Assembly (NCBI GenBank): GCA_026182355.1
Contig: JAPFBL010000596.1
Span: forward strand, 62,001 to 126,000
Source: Hermatobates lingyangjiaoensis
Lineage: Eukaryota; Arthropoda; Insecta; Hemiptera; Hermatobatidae
Direction of reading: 5' to 3'
DNA: 64,000 nt
The notes below the pieces were generated by a model. That model was given only the letters and a program-made list of their open reading frames with translations. It made no database searches and was not told where the DNA came from. Made by a program: the position numbers and the translations under genes. Of the stretch, positions 20,965 to 32,378 are shown in pieces (positions within the stretch are counted from its first letter, which is position 1; each line of letters begins with the position of its first letter).

Positions 20965-21708
20965 ATGAGTTTAATGGAAGAACAAAAGGATGAAGAAAAA
21001 CATCGTTATTGTTTAAGGAAAAAAAGATTTAGGTTAAGTGAAGAACAAAAGAATAATGAAAAAGGTGTAAAAAAAGAAAAGGAAAGGCGTCGTTGTCTTT
21101 TAAGGATAAGAAATTATAGATTGAGTTTAAGCGAAGAACAAAAGGATGAAGAAAGACGTCGTTGTCGTTTAAGGATAAGAAATTTTAGGTTGAGTTTAAG
21201 CGAAGAACAAAAGGATGAAGAAAGACGTAAGGATCGTATAAATAAAAGGATATTTAGGATGAATTTAACTGAAGAACAAAAGGATGAAGAAAGACGTAAG
21301 GATCGTATAAGGAAAAGGATATTAAGGATGAATTTAACTGAAGAACAAAAGGATGAAGAAAAACGTCGTAATCGTTTAAAGAAAAGAAAATCTAGGATGA
21401 AATTAAATGAAGAAGAAGTAAAAGGAGAGAATAAAAATGAAAAACTATTCGATATGATTTCTAATATAGTAGGAAATAATGAAAATGAACAGAGTGAATT
21501 TGAGATAAGTCTAAAGGAAAAGCAGCAAATAGAAAGAAGGAAAGGATTTGAAATGATTCTAAAGGAAAGAAGTAACTATCAGGTGAATAAAGGATTTGTA
21601 TTTTGCCATCGTCATGATGGGATTCAAGAAGGCGTTGAAAACCAAGCAGATTTAAATGAAAATGACGGATTTTTATCCTTGAAGGTTGATTTATTCTGTA
21701 TATGTTGA
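20965..21708 (+). CDS. 247-codon ORF with ~25-residue Arg/Lys/Glu repeats, Helitron-like N terminus?
   Basis: The ORF starts MSLMEEQKDEEKHRYCLRKK and contains about six tandem units of the type LSEEQKDEERRRCRLRIRNF. After the repeats comes an acidic linker and NKGFVFCHRHDG near the end. Such arginine-glutamate repeats are common at the N terminus of Helitron and related mobile-element proteins in arthropods, but no Rep or helicase domain follows. A T-rich tract and tag lie just before (20821-20844), so it could also be an exon. The reading frame is kept through six repeats, which argues against chance. Function unknown. Confidence 0.4.
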   Translation: MSLMEEQKDEEKHRYCLRKKRFRLSEEQKNNEKGVKKEKERRRCLLRIRNYRLSLSEEQKDEERRRCRLRIRNFRLSLSEEQKDEERRKDRINKRIFRMNLTEEQKDEERRKDRIRKRILRMNLTEEQKDEEKRRNRLKKRKSRMKLNEEEVKGENKNEKLFDMISNIVGNNENEQSEFEISLKEKQQIERRKGFEMILKERSNYQVNKGFVFCHRHDGIQEGVENQADLNENDGFLSLKVDLFCIC

Positions 21709-21902
21709 TAGTCATTGTTAACATAATGTGAACTTTTAAAAAAGCATTGTTTGTAATTTACAAATCAAAAGATAACATTTCATGAATAGGTTTCAATTCA
21801 TTTAAATACATATAATTGGCTTTGTGGTTGGATGGAGTAAGTTAAACCATTAGGCTGAACAATTTAGACAATTTTATTAGAAGAACTGATTTTTGTTCAT
21901 TT

Positions 21903-22990
21903 TTACACACGGAAAAGTTTGTCCTCATCTTGTTGTTCAGTTATTTTCTTTTCCTACACCTGCAGTCTGTCCTCATCTTGTTGTTTAGTTATTTTCTTTT
22001 TCTACACCTGCAGTCTGTCCTCATCTTGTTGTTTAGTTATTTTCTTTTCCTACACCTGCAGTCTGTCCTCATCTTGTTGTTCAGTTATTTTCTTTTCCTA
22101 CACCTGCAGTCTGTCCTCATCTTGTTGTTCAGTTATTTTCTTTTCCTACACCTGCAGTCTGTCCTCATCTTGTTGTTTAGTTATTTTCTTTTCCTACACC
22201 TGCAGTCTGTCCTCATCTTGTTGTTCAGTTATTTTCTTTTCCTACACCTGCAGTCTGTCCTCATCTTGTTGTTTAGTTATTTTCTTTTCCTACACCTGCA
22301 GTCTGTCCTCATCTTGTTTAGTTATTTCCTTTTCCTACACCTGCAGTCTATGCTCATCGTGTTGTTTTCCTATGCTAGGAGTCTGTGCTAATGTTGTTTC
22401 GTTGTTTTATTTATCTATCCTAGCAAGTCCTTTCTCATCTTGTTTTCTGTTTCTATACAAAAAGTCTGTGCTCATATTGTTTAGTTATTTTCTTTTACAG
22501 AGAGTCTGTGCTCATCTTGTTGTTTTTGTTGTTTCTGTTTCTACGCAGAGAGTCTGTACTCATCTTGTTGTTTAGTTATTTCCTTTTCCTACACCTGCAG
22601 TCTATGCTCATCGTGTTGTTTTCCTATACTGGGAGTCTGTGCTAATGTTGTTTCGTTGTTTTATTTATCTATCCTAGCAAGTCCTTTCTCATTTTGTTTT
22701 CTGTTTCTATACAAAAAGTCTGTGCTCATCTTGTTTAGTTATTTTCTTTTCCTACACCTGTAGTCTGTGCTCATGTTGTTATTTTGTTGTTTTCTGTTTA
22801 TATACAAAGAGTCTGTGCTCATATTGTTAGTTTGTTGGTTTCTGTTTATATACAAAGAGTCTGTGCTCATATTGTTAGTTTGTTGTTTTCTGTTTACTCG
22901 TATATACAGAGAGGCTGTGCTCATCTTGTTGTTTTTTTCCATATTACTAATCTGTGCTCATAAAGTTTTGTTGTTTTCTGTTTCTCTACT
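21903..22990. repeat. 48-bp minisatellite
   Basis: About nine near-perfect units of cctcatcttgttgttcagtt and the following ttttcctacacctgcagtc, then degenerate units of 45-60 bases to 22990. Because 48 is divisible by three, two long overlapping ORFs appear; they are not genes. Confidence 0.95.
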
Positions 22991-23204
22991 GGGGAGTCTG
23001 TGATCATCTTCTATATCTAACCTATATATGCCTTCACCCACTCATATTTCTGTATATCTCACTTTCTCTTTTACTCTTACTTCCCTCACTCTGTTACTCC
23101 CCCACCCTCCCCAAACAACAACCCTGTTACTATCTTACTCATCTTGACTGTCATTTACTGTTACCGCTCCCTCTCGGTGTATTATTATCATTTTGACCCC
23201 CCCC

Positions 23205-23207
23205 CCC

Positions 23208-23253
<46 letters not shown>

Positions 23254-23376
23254 CTCTCTATCTCTTCCCTCTCTCTCTCTCTCTCTTCCCTCTCTCTCTC
23301 TCTCTTCCCTCTTCTCTCTCTCTCCTCTCTCTCTCTCTCTCCCTCTCCTCTCTCTCTTCCCTCTCCCTCTCTCTCT

Positions 23377-23440
<64 letters not shown>

Positions 23441-23617
23441 CTCTCTCTCTTTCTCTCCCCCCCCCCTCTCTCTCTCTCTCCCTCCCCTCTCTCTCTCCCC
23501 CCTCTCTCCCCTCTCTCCCCCCCTCTCTCTTCCCCCCCCCCTCTCTCCCTCCCTCCCTCCCTCCCCTTTCTCTTTCCTCTCTCTATTTATTCCACTAAAG
23601 TTATTATGATGGCTACT

Positions 23618-23683
<66 letters not shown>

Positions 23684-23810
23684 TTTCCTATCACTTTCTA
23701 TATCTTTTATGTATTGTTACCTCTCATTTTGACTCTCTCTCTCTCTCTATTTATTGGACTAATGTTATTATGACACCTCCTCAGTCTCTCTCTCTCTCTC
23801 TCTCTTTCGA
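23205..23810 (+). repeat. CT-rich tract, (CT)n with C runs
   Basis: Roughly 600 bases of almost pure pyrimidine on the + strand, (CT)n mixed with CCCC runs, with three short interruptions near 23590, 23680-23730 and 23745. It ends about 110 bases before the SAP exon. The minus strand is GAGAG-rich. Confidence 0.97.
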
Positions 23811-23917
23811 CTATAGTTATGACCCCCCCCCCCCTTCTCTCCCACTCTCACACACTCTATCTAACTCAACTAAAGCCATATGATAAAATTAAGACAGGAC
23901 TGGTTTCTCTGTTTCAG

Positions 23918-24096
23918 GGCATGATAATGACATTCCGTGTGAGTGAACTTCAAATGCTTCTTGGTTTTGCCAGTCAAAATAAAACAGGCAGAAAGACTGA
24001 ACTCCAAGGCAGGGCTATTGGCTTGCTGAAAAACAAGTCAGTTCCTTGCTTAACTCAGCTACATTCGAAAATTAGGCAACTCTACAAAACAATACA
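23918..24096 (+). CDS. PIAS: PIAS E3 SUMO ligase, SAP-domain exon
   Basis: PIAS proteins are SUMO E3 ligases acting in the nucleus on transcription factors and chromatin. This internal exon codes for 59 codons plus two bases. It begins GMIMTFRVSELQMLLGF and continues through NKTGRKTELQGRA, which is the SAP (SAF-A/B, Acinus, PIAS) DNA-binding helix pair found at the N terminus of PIAS proteins. The acceptor is ctgtttcag before 23918 and the donor is GTAAGT at 24097. The exon starts in phase 0 and leaves two bases (CA) that the next exon completes. The ATG at 23921 could be a start, but family members have a few residues before this point and a good acceptor precedes it, so an upstream exon is likely. 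I did not find that exon. A 600-bp CT tract ends about 110 bases upstream. Confidence 0.93.
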
Positions 24097-24199
24097 GTAA
24101 GTACACGCTGCTCTTCCATGCAAGCCAACCTTTTATCAATATTATTATTATTATTAATAGTTCAACATCCATCGCTTAGCCAACCGATGTAATAAACTT

Positions 24200-24404
24200 A
24201 TGTATATATATATATATATATATAAAGCTTCCACATAAACACGTGAAATAACAATCAATGATCAAACCACAATAAGAAATGGGAAAACAAGACTAAGACA
24301 GTTGGGTTTTTGACTCTGACGAAGACCGCTTGTTACGGTTGAAAGATCTTAGTCTTGTTTTCCCATTTCTTATTGTGGTTTGATCATTGATATTTATTTA
24401 TATA

Positions 24405-24453
<49 letters not shown>

Positions 24454-24870
24454 TAAAAGAAACAGTCCAGCGGACTTTTTTTAAATAAAATAAATTCAAA
24501 ACGAAGGAAACACACAGAAAGACACAGACATAACTCACATCGATATTTCGACCATCGTTGTCATCAGGAGGTGTGAAGAGCGAAGAGTCCCGCAGGAAGA
24601 CAGGGCAGCGACTCTATGTGAGTTATGTCTGTGTCTTTCTGTGTGTTTCCTTCGTTTTGAATTTATTTTATATATATATAAAGATTTCACATAAACACGT
24701 GAAATAACAATCAATGATCAAACGACAAATAAGAAAGGGAAAACAAGACTAAGGGAAAATAAGACTAAAACCCAACTGTTGGGTTTTTGACTCTGACGAA
24801 GACCACTTGTTACGGTTGAAAGATCTTAGTCTTGTTTTCCCTTTATTTTATTTGTGGTTTGATTATATAT
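24200..24870. mobile_element. Three PLE palindromes between (TA)n runs
   Basis: 24225-24390 and 24690-24865 are AGATCT-family pairs; the first has a complete plus core at 24316-24350. 24450-24665 is an AUAU-family pair (gaaacacacagaaagacac and inverse) with cgatatttcgacc on the left arm. (TA)n separates all three. Confidence 0.85.
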
Positions 24871-24879
24871 ATATATATA

Positions 24880-25135
24880 TATATTATTGAAAATGACACC
24901 AAATTTAGCTGATACCTGTTTCTTAACAAGTTTGTCAATTTTTCTAAATAACACTCCTATGGTGATGAGATGTCAAGAGATGTACTTTATTGTGTAAACG
25001 AAATACCGAGAGTGTTCTTTAGAAAAATTAAGAAACTTGTTAAGAAACAGGTATCAGCTAAATTTGGTGTCATTTTCAATAATGTCTGTGTCAAGGAAGG
25101 ACTGCTACAAAAATTTACGAATATATATATATATA
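24880..25135 (+). pseudogene. PLE ORF N-terminal fragment ending in (TA)n
   Basis: The plus ORF from 24970 reads MSRDVLYCVNEIPRVFFRKI, then FNNVCVKEGLLQKFTNIY and (TA)n. A short inverted copy of its 3' half precedes it at 24883-24955. Confidence 0.6.
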
Positions 25136-25139
25136 TATT

Positions 25140-25860
25140 TAGTTCAAATTCAATAATATATCAACCGTTGGATAGAATAGGTGTCTAATGTAATCGGGAT
25201 TCGGTCAATTTTCCAGGATCAAAATCAAACTCTCAATGCCGACGTTTCGATTTTATTTAAAACCTTTTTCATAGGCCTACAAACAAAGGATGACAAGAAA
25301 TGATATATAAACATCAACATATAACTAACATCAAAATGGAATATTACAGTTGTGAAAAAACAAATATATATATATATATATATATATACAAGTAGAAGTA
25401 ATAGAAAAGCAATAAACATTTTTTATCAACTTACAGAAGTCAGAATTTTTGAATTAAAAAAATGATGACATTTACATTATATAAAATTTAATATTTTATT
25501 ATATTATAAATTATATACTATATTGAACTAAATTATATTTAGTTCAATATAGAAATAGAAACATAGAGAAATCAAAAGAACACACTTACAGTCTCTAATT
25601 TTTGGTTTGAACCGTCTTCAGGAGAGATAAGAGAGGGAAACGAAGCGCACTGGTTCAGAGACGGTTGGAGACCCGGTTGGGTTTCCAACGGTTTCCTGCC
25701 GTTGTGTTTCCGGCGTGCTTGGTCGCCCATTCTATTTTCTCCTGAAGACGGATCATCCGAAAATTTTAGTTTGTAAGTGTGTCTCTTTCTCTGTGTGTTG
25801 CTTTTCTTCTTTTTTGAGCTGATTTGCGTCCAGTTTGGGTCGTTTTTTTCGAATTGTGAG
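25140..25860. mobile_element. PLE pieces, ACGT and AATT families
   Basis: 25140-25460 (minus) has a core with a long hairpin, GAAA mutated in part (gacgtttcgattttatttaa), next to (TA)n at 25366. 25545-25860 combines AATT-family arms: an inverse copy up to about 25640 and a plus copy with CTGAAGA at 25742, GAAA, then GTAAGT. Confidence 0.7.
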
Positions 25861-25929
25861 TAAATATACAGAACTATAGTTTATCGGGACTCGGTCAGTT
25901 CTTTTATCGGTCACGATACTTTTATCAAT

Positions 25930-26150
25930 ATATATATATATATATATATAAGATCAAACCACAATATGAAATGGGAAAACAAGACTAAAATCTTTCAACC
26001 GTAATAAGCGGTCTTCGTCAGTTTGAGTTGGGTTTTTGACTCTGATGAAGACCGCTTGTTACGGTTGAAAGATCTTAGTCTTGTTTCCCCATTTCATATT
26101 GTGGTTTAATAATTGATTGTTATTTCACGTGTTTATGAGAAATCTTGTTA
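25930..26150. mobile_element. PLE palindrome, AGATCT family
   Basis: An inverted pair follows (TA)n at 25928-25950; the plus core (tctgatgaagaccgcttgtt, GAAA, AGATCT then T) is near 26042-26077. Confidence 0.8.
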
Positions 26151-26159
26151 TATTTTATA

Positions 26160-26460
26160 TATACATGCATATTGTTAATACCACTGAGGTTAGTATGATT
26201 TATATTACAAATAGGTAAAAACCGTTATACCTTGTAAAAGATGATCCTGGAGTTGGAGCGCTTTTGGATGTTGTCCACCTTCGATCGCGGCAAACCTCTT
26301 GTTAACATGCATATTGTTAATACCACTGAGGGATGCGGTCAGTTTCTTCCAGTTCCAATCAAACTCTCATTGCCTATGTTCGATGTTATGTGATTCGCAT
26401 CCCGATTTGTCTTTTTTAGCTTATATATCTGTCGCGCGGTCGAGAATTTATTTTTTATAT
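26160..26460. mobile_element. Degenerate piece of the AGCGCT palindrome family
   Basis: It contains ccactgaggttagtatgatt and gttggagcgcttttggatg with tgtccaccttcgatcgc, matching the palindrome at 44040-44290. It ends about 30 bases before the PIAS linker exon. Confidence 0.55.
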
Positions 26461-26492
26461 ATACTATATGATGTTTGATGTGTTTTTTGCAG

Positions 26493-26652
26493 ACAAGGGG
26501 TTTCGGTACAACAGAACTCGGAGCCTCCGCTTCATTCGGTTCCACCTCCTGCAAGGACGCCTCTACTTGCTAGTAGCACGCCTTGTGTACCGCCCCCGCA
26601 CTCCACCCCCGCCTCCAGTGTACCGCCCCCAAACTCCTACATGGCTCTCCCG
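26493..26652 (+). CDS. PIAS: PIAS proline-rich linker exon
   Basis: This 160-base exon is GC-rich in an AT-rich intron. It is bounded by tgttttttgcag and by a GTAAAC donor at 26653. Its first base completes the codon left by the SAP exon (CA+A, Gln), and 53 open codons follow, ending in phase 0 as the next exon needs. The product is a low-complexity segment with several Pro-Pro-Pro runs and many Ser, Thr and Pro residues (for example SVPPPARTPLL). PIAS proteins have such a poorly conserved linker between SAP and PINIT. The longest open frame here is a different one, so simple ORF finding misses the exon. Phase fit on both sides is the main evidence; there is no strong sequence homology. Confidence 0.82.
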
Positions 26653-26834
26653 GTAAACCAACTGATACTTTCTATTATTTACATAACCTGTAATAGACCA
26701 CAAGACAACTCGCTACTATATTTTGTCTTAAGTCGTCATCAAGATGTGAATGCATTCTGAATTGAGGCTGGACCAGCCACCCACCCAGGTATTATGGAAA
26801 TCACAATATAAAACTGGCGGAAGAGTATTTAAGC

Positions 26835-27674
26835 CAGCGGTTCCCAACCTTTCAAATATAGCGGCGCATTTTAGAACAAGCAATCAGGAAGCGACCCCAA
26901 TCGTTAAAATATCTTTTATACATTTATTTCTTCTATAAGAAACTGGCATATATTGCAATTTATTAGTGAAGTAACTGTATATTTCTTAAATATATGATTA
27001 ATATAGAATTTATTCATTAATCTCAAAGCTCCTACAAAACATTAATTAATTGCAAATCAATTTCAAAGTATTCAAACAAACAAATTTCATACCGTTATGT
27101 AACTTTACTAAAGTATGTTTATGAACTGACCTTAATGAGACGGCTGGTGTTGTAGCTTTTTAGCTAGCAATTCTATCCTGGGCTCCGTTGTCGATATGGC
27201 ACACCTCAAGTCGTGTTCCACATCTAATTTATTTCGTTCTGCAGTTTAATCAGATATTTTTTTCGATCTATTGTCTACATCGGTTGTTTAACATCAAAAG
27301 GGTGCGTAATATTCCTAGCACAACTAGATCATGCTTGTATATTTTTGCATAACTTTTTAAGTAGTGTTTTTTTTACGTCCAAACCACATAAGAAAAGAGA
27401 AAGAAGACTAAGGTCTTTCAAGTGAAACGAAACATGTTCAATACATGTCTCGGACGTTATATTCAGTGACTTAATGAACTGTTACATTTAGTTTCGTAGT
27501 GTGAATTTTAAATAATTGTCTTAATTTTATTTTATAATGTTATTTATTTAACTGTCTTCTGTTTTTACCGTGTTTTATATAATATTCACGTTCGGGTCAA
27601 AATCAATTGGCGACCCCATGGCATTGGTGTCACGACCCCGTTTGGGGTAGCGACATACAGGTTGGGAACCACTG
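26835..27674. mobile_element. hAT-type element, 840 bp, TSD atttaag(c/g)
   Basis: Ends cagcggttcccaacctt and aggttgggaaccactg are inverted; atttaagc and atttaagg flank it. The interior includes gcggcgcattttag and cgaccccgtttggggt. No ORF of note. Confidence 0.85.
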
Positions 27675-27788
27675 ATTTAAGGATATTATCAAAACGAATA
27701 CTAAATGCACCAATATGGTGACAGGTTATCTCAGTGGTTCAGTCTGTGTGGTTCCCTCAAACAGCACTCATACACCAAGTGTCTAGGA

Positions 27789-28942
27789 CAGAGGTTCCCA
27801 AAGTGGATTCCGCAGAACCCAGGGGTTCCTTAAAGGACTGTTTGCGTTTCCGTGAAAAACATATAGTAAAACCACATTTTTATAATTTTTTTTTTTGTGG
27901 GTATGGATTTATTCTATATTTCTTGTAAATCATGAAACCGTATAATGTTTATACCAGTGTTTCCCAAAGTGGGCGGTGCTTTGATATCTTGGGGCGGTAA
28001 TGCAAAAAGGAGCGGGGATTCTATTTCCATAAATTGAAAATGTTCATGCAATATAATTTCTAAATTTAAGTGAAAACACGACATTTAAACTTCTAGGAAA
28101 CAGTTTCTTAAAATTATTTGCTTTGATAATTCATTTTTATATTAAAAGTATATTCTCACCTAAGTTTCTTGTATTGTGTATTAATTCTTTTGCATAAATA
28201 TGCTATGAAACAATACATCTATTGATTTCTAAATAAATATTCGATTAGTAATTATTTTAATTTAATTATTAAAATATTACTCATTTGGTTATTTAGCCTA
28301 GGAATCTGATTATTATTCAAGGGTGTTGAGTTATAGGTTTATTGACCCAAGGGGGCGGTCACTCGAAAAAGTTTGGGAAACACTGGTTTATATCTACATA
28401 TACCCATAAGTAGAAGTAATCAAAATTTTATTCATATTTAGGATGCATCACTAGTCAGTTTTTGGAACTATCTGATTCCCAAATTTCCTGCTATTGCAAA
28501 AGTAGCACTTCACACATTGCTGCCATTTCTCACTACCTACTTATGTGAAACTGGATTTTACCCATTAAATTGCCATAGAAACCAAATACCGAAGTAGACT
28601 TAATGCTGGGGCTAACTTGAAAATCAAACTCTCAACTATAAAGCCAAAAATGATTACAAAACAAACTCTTTGTTAAAATTGCTAGTAATTCTGTTTTATG
28701 TGTTATACATTTGTGGAAAATATGAAAATTGAAATCTTTTTAGTTTTGAATTTTTATTCGACAAATACACATTGCAATAATATTATTTTTTTAATTTTTT
28801 TTTTTAACATACATACTATTTAAAAAGGCATATGTGAAAATATTTATATTATGATTGTATAAAATCATTAGAATCTGGAGTTCCTGGGAAAGTTACTGGA
28901 ACCAAAAAGTGTTCCGCCTCGAAAAAAGTTTGAGAAGGTTTA
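27789..28942. mobile_element. hAT-type element with a nested hAT, TSD gtctagga
   Basis: An exact gtctagga flanks it at 27781-27788 and 28943-28950. The left end is cagaggttcccaaag; the right end (gtttgagaaggttta) is a diverged inverse. It is split by the element at 27955-28385. Its right half is the repeat also seen at 3900-4410 and 33535-33960. Confidence 0.75.
27955..28385. mobile_element. hAT-type MITE, 431 bp, TSD gtttata(c/t)
   Basis: Ends cagtgtttcccaaag and tttgggaaacactg; flanks gtttatac and gtttatat. The same family, inverse, is at 57684-58110. Confidence 0.9.
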
Positions 28943-28950
28943 GTCTAGGA

Positions 28951-29980
28951 GATTGGGGTGTCTCCGCGTTACATACGCATGGCAGACTTGAAGCTATTTT
29001 CAACCTGTTCAGGTATTCTTTAAATGGTCCCATGTCTTGCCATGTATTGGGATATTTTATAATTTAGTTGGAACCGTTTCATGGATAGCCTTTGTTTTAT
29101 ACTAGGAAAATATTCCTTTGTTAGAGGGCTTTTAGTGGATTCCTACCAATTTGTTTCCCATCATGCCACAGTTTCATATAGAATACTAGCAAATGTACCC
29201 GTCTTTGACGGAATCAAAAATTCTATTATACTTGGTATTCCAACATATCAATTATAGTATTATACTAATACTATAATTAGAAATTATAGAATAGTAGAAA
29301 ACACCATTATTAGTACAGTGTTAAACAAATGCCTCTGTATACACTACATTAGCTGTCTGTCCTTCAGGTTCATGGAAGAACAATCAGTTGAAACCTCTGA
29401 CTATTGAGCAAGTAAACTACAGTTGACCATGTGAGAAAAACTTGGTTTCGCTAACTTGAATTCCTGCGTTAGATAAAGTCTCCCTTTGCGACTTAGTTAA
29501 CGTCATTGCGAAATAGACTCTGAGGGGACCTTGCAATCATTTGAATGGAAACAGACAGTGGTTCGGAAGACTCCCCAATACCACATCCAGTCATTATGTC
29601 CGCCTCTATGGCATATCTGTGTAGAGCACGAACTCAGAGTCGTGTCCCGTTGCACAGTTTTTGGGTCACTCATGTTTCGTAACATGAAATTTGTTACTGC
29701 TATAAATTGCAGCATCATTGGTGCTCCTACTTTAAGTTTTTACTCATGAGCAGGCAGTCCAGGAGAAATAAATTCAGAGTCAAGAAATTCAATTAGATAA
29801 TGAACTGCTTCTTCATCACTAATCCAATCTCTTTACTGACTTGTAAGTTCTTTCCTCGGCTTCATATAGCGTAAGAACTTGTTTGTTGATTTCTCATGCC
29901 TGTTCATATTAAGGGCTGAGAATTGCTCGTTTACAAAACATTTATTCTCAATAGATAGTACATCCTTAACTCTGTGAAAC
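28951..29980. other. Stretch with no confident feature
   Basis: No coding signal. It includes gaatactagcaaatgtaccc (29184), a phrase like the ends of some short dispersed repeats. Confidence 0.45.
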
Positions 29981-30540
29981 ACCATTTCAATGATGTCAAA
30001 TACGCAATATATTCATGTGCTCAATTGAAATTAAAATCAACTAACAATACCTACTTGCCACACCTGTGTATTTTCAAAACAAACTTGTCTGTGAAGTTAG
30101 GAAAATACAGCTAAAAGCCCCATAACTTCGCTGCTGTACTGAATTAATAATCTATTTAGAGCCCATATTTTAAGTTAGGCACACACAAATCCAGTGTCAA
30201 TGTTTCAGCTCGCTATGTCTTATGGTGGCTGAGTTTACTTGTGACAAACATTTTTGCGTTAAACGTCCATAACTTCACTTCTACGTTGAATTTCCAATCA
30301 ATTCATAGCCTATATTTTAAGTTAGACCTACACAAATCTACTGTAAAAGTTTCAGCTTTATATGTCTTATGGTAGCTGAGTTTACCTGTGACAAAGTTTT
30401 GCGGACAAACGGACAGAAATTTTTCTAAGGGTGGATTCGGTTTCTCCAATGTATGAAACGTAAAGAAAACTTGAAATGAGTCAGTTCTAAGCAATGTACA
30501 GACAAAATCATTATTTTATTTATAAAGATAGGACGTGGGA
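29980..30540 (-). repeat. Dispersed repeat, probable LINE 3' UTR
   Basis: Inverse to 5410-6340. It lies directly 3' in sense of the RNase H fragment at 30541-30905. Confidence 0.6.
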
Positions 30541-30905
30541 TATTTTTCGTAAATAAAGTCCAAGCTGTTGTCCTGGGCACCATCTTTAGCTCTAGCATCT
30601 GCCAACTCGTTCCCATGATTCTTATATGTGCTTTGACATTTCGAAATATTATTATTCTCCCCAAAAATTTTTAAATCTATAATGTTTGTAACAATTTTTT
30701 TTTTAACAAGATTATTAATTTCTTTTGCTTTAATAAAAGTTGGAGTGTTACATTGCTATCTATATTTATAACAAGGCTCAAATGTATTTTTGATCCCAGA
30801 ATACCTATTTATCCATTCAGTTGCTTTTAATACCGCCACCCGTTCTACCTGATTGACAGAACAAAATTCACTCAATTTAAACCTACCATCAATTTTTACT
30901 GGTAC
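30541..30905 (-). pseudogene. LINE RNase H domain fragment
   Basis: The minus strand reads KIDGRFKLSEFCSVNQVERV and AVLKATEWINRY, then, in another frame, NHGNELADARAKDGAQ. These are the (C)SV.Q.E...A...A..W and GNE.AD..AK motifs of the RNase H domain in non-LTR retrotransposons of the I group. The first catalytic Asp region is lost and at least one frameshift is present. Confidence 0.7.
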
Positions 30906-31900
30906 AGAATAAAATTTTTTTCAAAGCTCTTGATGATGGTTATTATTCAAATCGAAACGTTATGATAAATATAATATTCCCCTCATGAAAATACAATTAA
31001 ATTATTTTCCATCCAAATTCAATATTTATATATTTAGGGAAAATATTTTTTTTAGAAACTTTTAATGTTGCACAACCTGATAATTTGAATTTGAAAATAA
31101 GTACATCCTAGTTCTTCCATTTATTCGTTACTGATAACCATTTCTAATGGCGATTTCTTAGTTTTTTTTTTCTTTAGTGTATATTAAACAACAGTTTTTG
31201 ATTTCATTATGTTTTAGTTGATTAAAAGTATGTATAATATGTAAATAAGTGATTCAAAAGTTTTGTTTTTTTGTATATACGTTTTTTAAAATTTCCATGG
31301 GAAAAAAAGGGCAATACTATTCTTCAAAACGGACATGTTTCAAGGTAATGGTTAATTAATTTTTAATTGGCGTAAAAATATTTAATAAAAGGAATTGTTT
31401 ATGTTGAAATATGAGATTAGTTCATTTCCATGCAATTTGATTGATAGCGATGTTATTTATCAACAGAGAAGTAAATCTCTTATCACTATACTTACTAATA
31501 ACTAATTGAAATGGTTTAATTAGATGTCTTTTTTTCCTTACTTATACATACAGTCGGATTTTATGAAAGTTTATCCAATGCCAAACCAATATACGTGATA
31601 TTAAACCGATTAGAACAGGAACTTCAATTCTTAACGATTTCAACAGATGAGCTAATTAGTGTTTCTATAGTAACAAATAAAAAAATAAAACAAGGAAACG
31701 GTAGATATGCAGAGACAGAGACCTTTCATTTCAGTTAATTGCTTCAATTATTAGTTATTGCATATCATTCAATAATTTGGTGAGAACAATTGTTTAGTTA
31801 CTTTTAATGTGTCTTCAGAGCTGTTCGTATGGGTGTTATAAATTTGCTATATGTCAACTTATTTCGAATCTGGTTTTGGAACCTAACTATTGTTGTGAAA
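30906..31900. other. AT-rich intron sequence
   Basis: Nothing recognised. Confidence 0.6.
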
Positions 31901-32069
31901 GCTTCTACTGTGTAACAACAGTTTGATATATGGCTGTCCAGTTAAAAGTTGTCTGCAGTTCCTATCAATCAGCTGTTAGTGATAGCAGGTGTTCACGTCC
32001 CAATTCAGTTTTTAGTTCTGTTTTGAATTTTCCAGTTGGTTTTTTTTTTGTTTTTCTTTCTTTCTTTAT

Positions 32070-32378
32070 ATGCCACCCAAAAAGAGATTCTTATTTGGGA
32101 AATCCGCAAAAGCAAAAGCTTTGAAAAGAAAGAGACAACAGCTGATACAAGAAGCAAGGAGAAATGCAAACGGAATAAGAATAGCTGTTATAAGTGGAGA
32201 AGATTGTGAAGCAGAAACGAATGTTAATCTTATGGAAAATTACGACAAAACAGAAGCTATGAGAAGTGAATCAGTGCAAGGATTTTGTCGATTTGAGGCA
32301 AACAGACAAAGAACAAACCAGAATGAAGTAGGTGAACCTTTCCGCCATTTTGATTTCGCGTTATCAGTCATACTACAG
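32070..32378 (+). pseudogene. Unknown basic ORF interrupted by a hAT element
   Basis: From the ATG at 32070 (MPPKKRFLFGKSAKAKALKR) the frame is open for 103 codons to the hAT target site. After the element and one target copy, the frame continues for about ten codons to a TAA near 33240. So the hAT disrupted a short ORF near its end. The MPPKKR-type basic start resembles some mobile-element proteins, but I cannot identify it. Confidence 0.35.

Noticed and set aside
21919..22575. Two long overlapping ORFs (218 and 153 codons)
   Set aside because: They are translations of the 48-bp minisatellite, whose unit length is a multiple of three.
23144..23773. Ser/Leu-repeat ORFs of 138-209 codons
   Set aside because: They are translations of the CT tract.
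26339..26656. ORFs of 71 (minus) and 62 (plus) codons around 26.5 kb
   Set aside because: The true coding frame here is that of the PIAS linker exon, supported by splice sites and phase.
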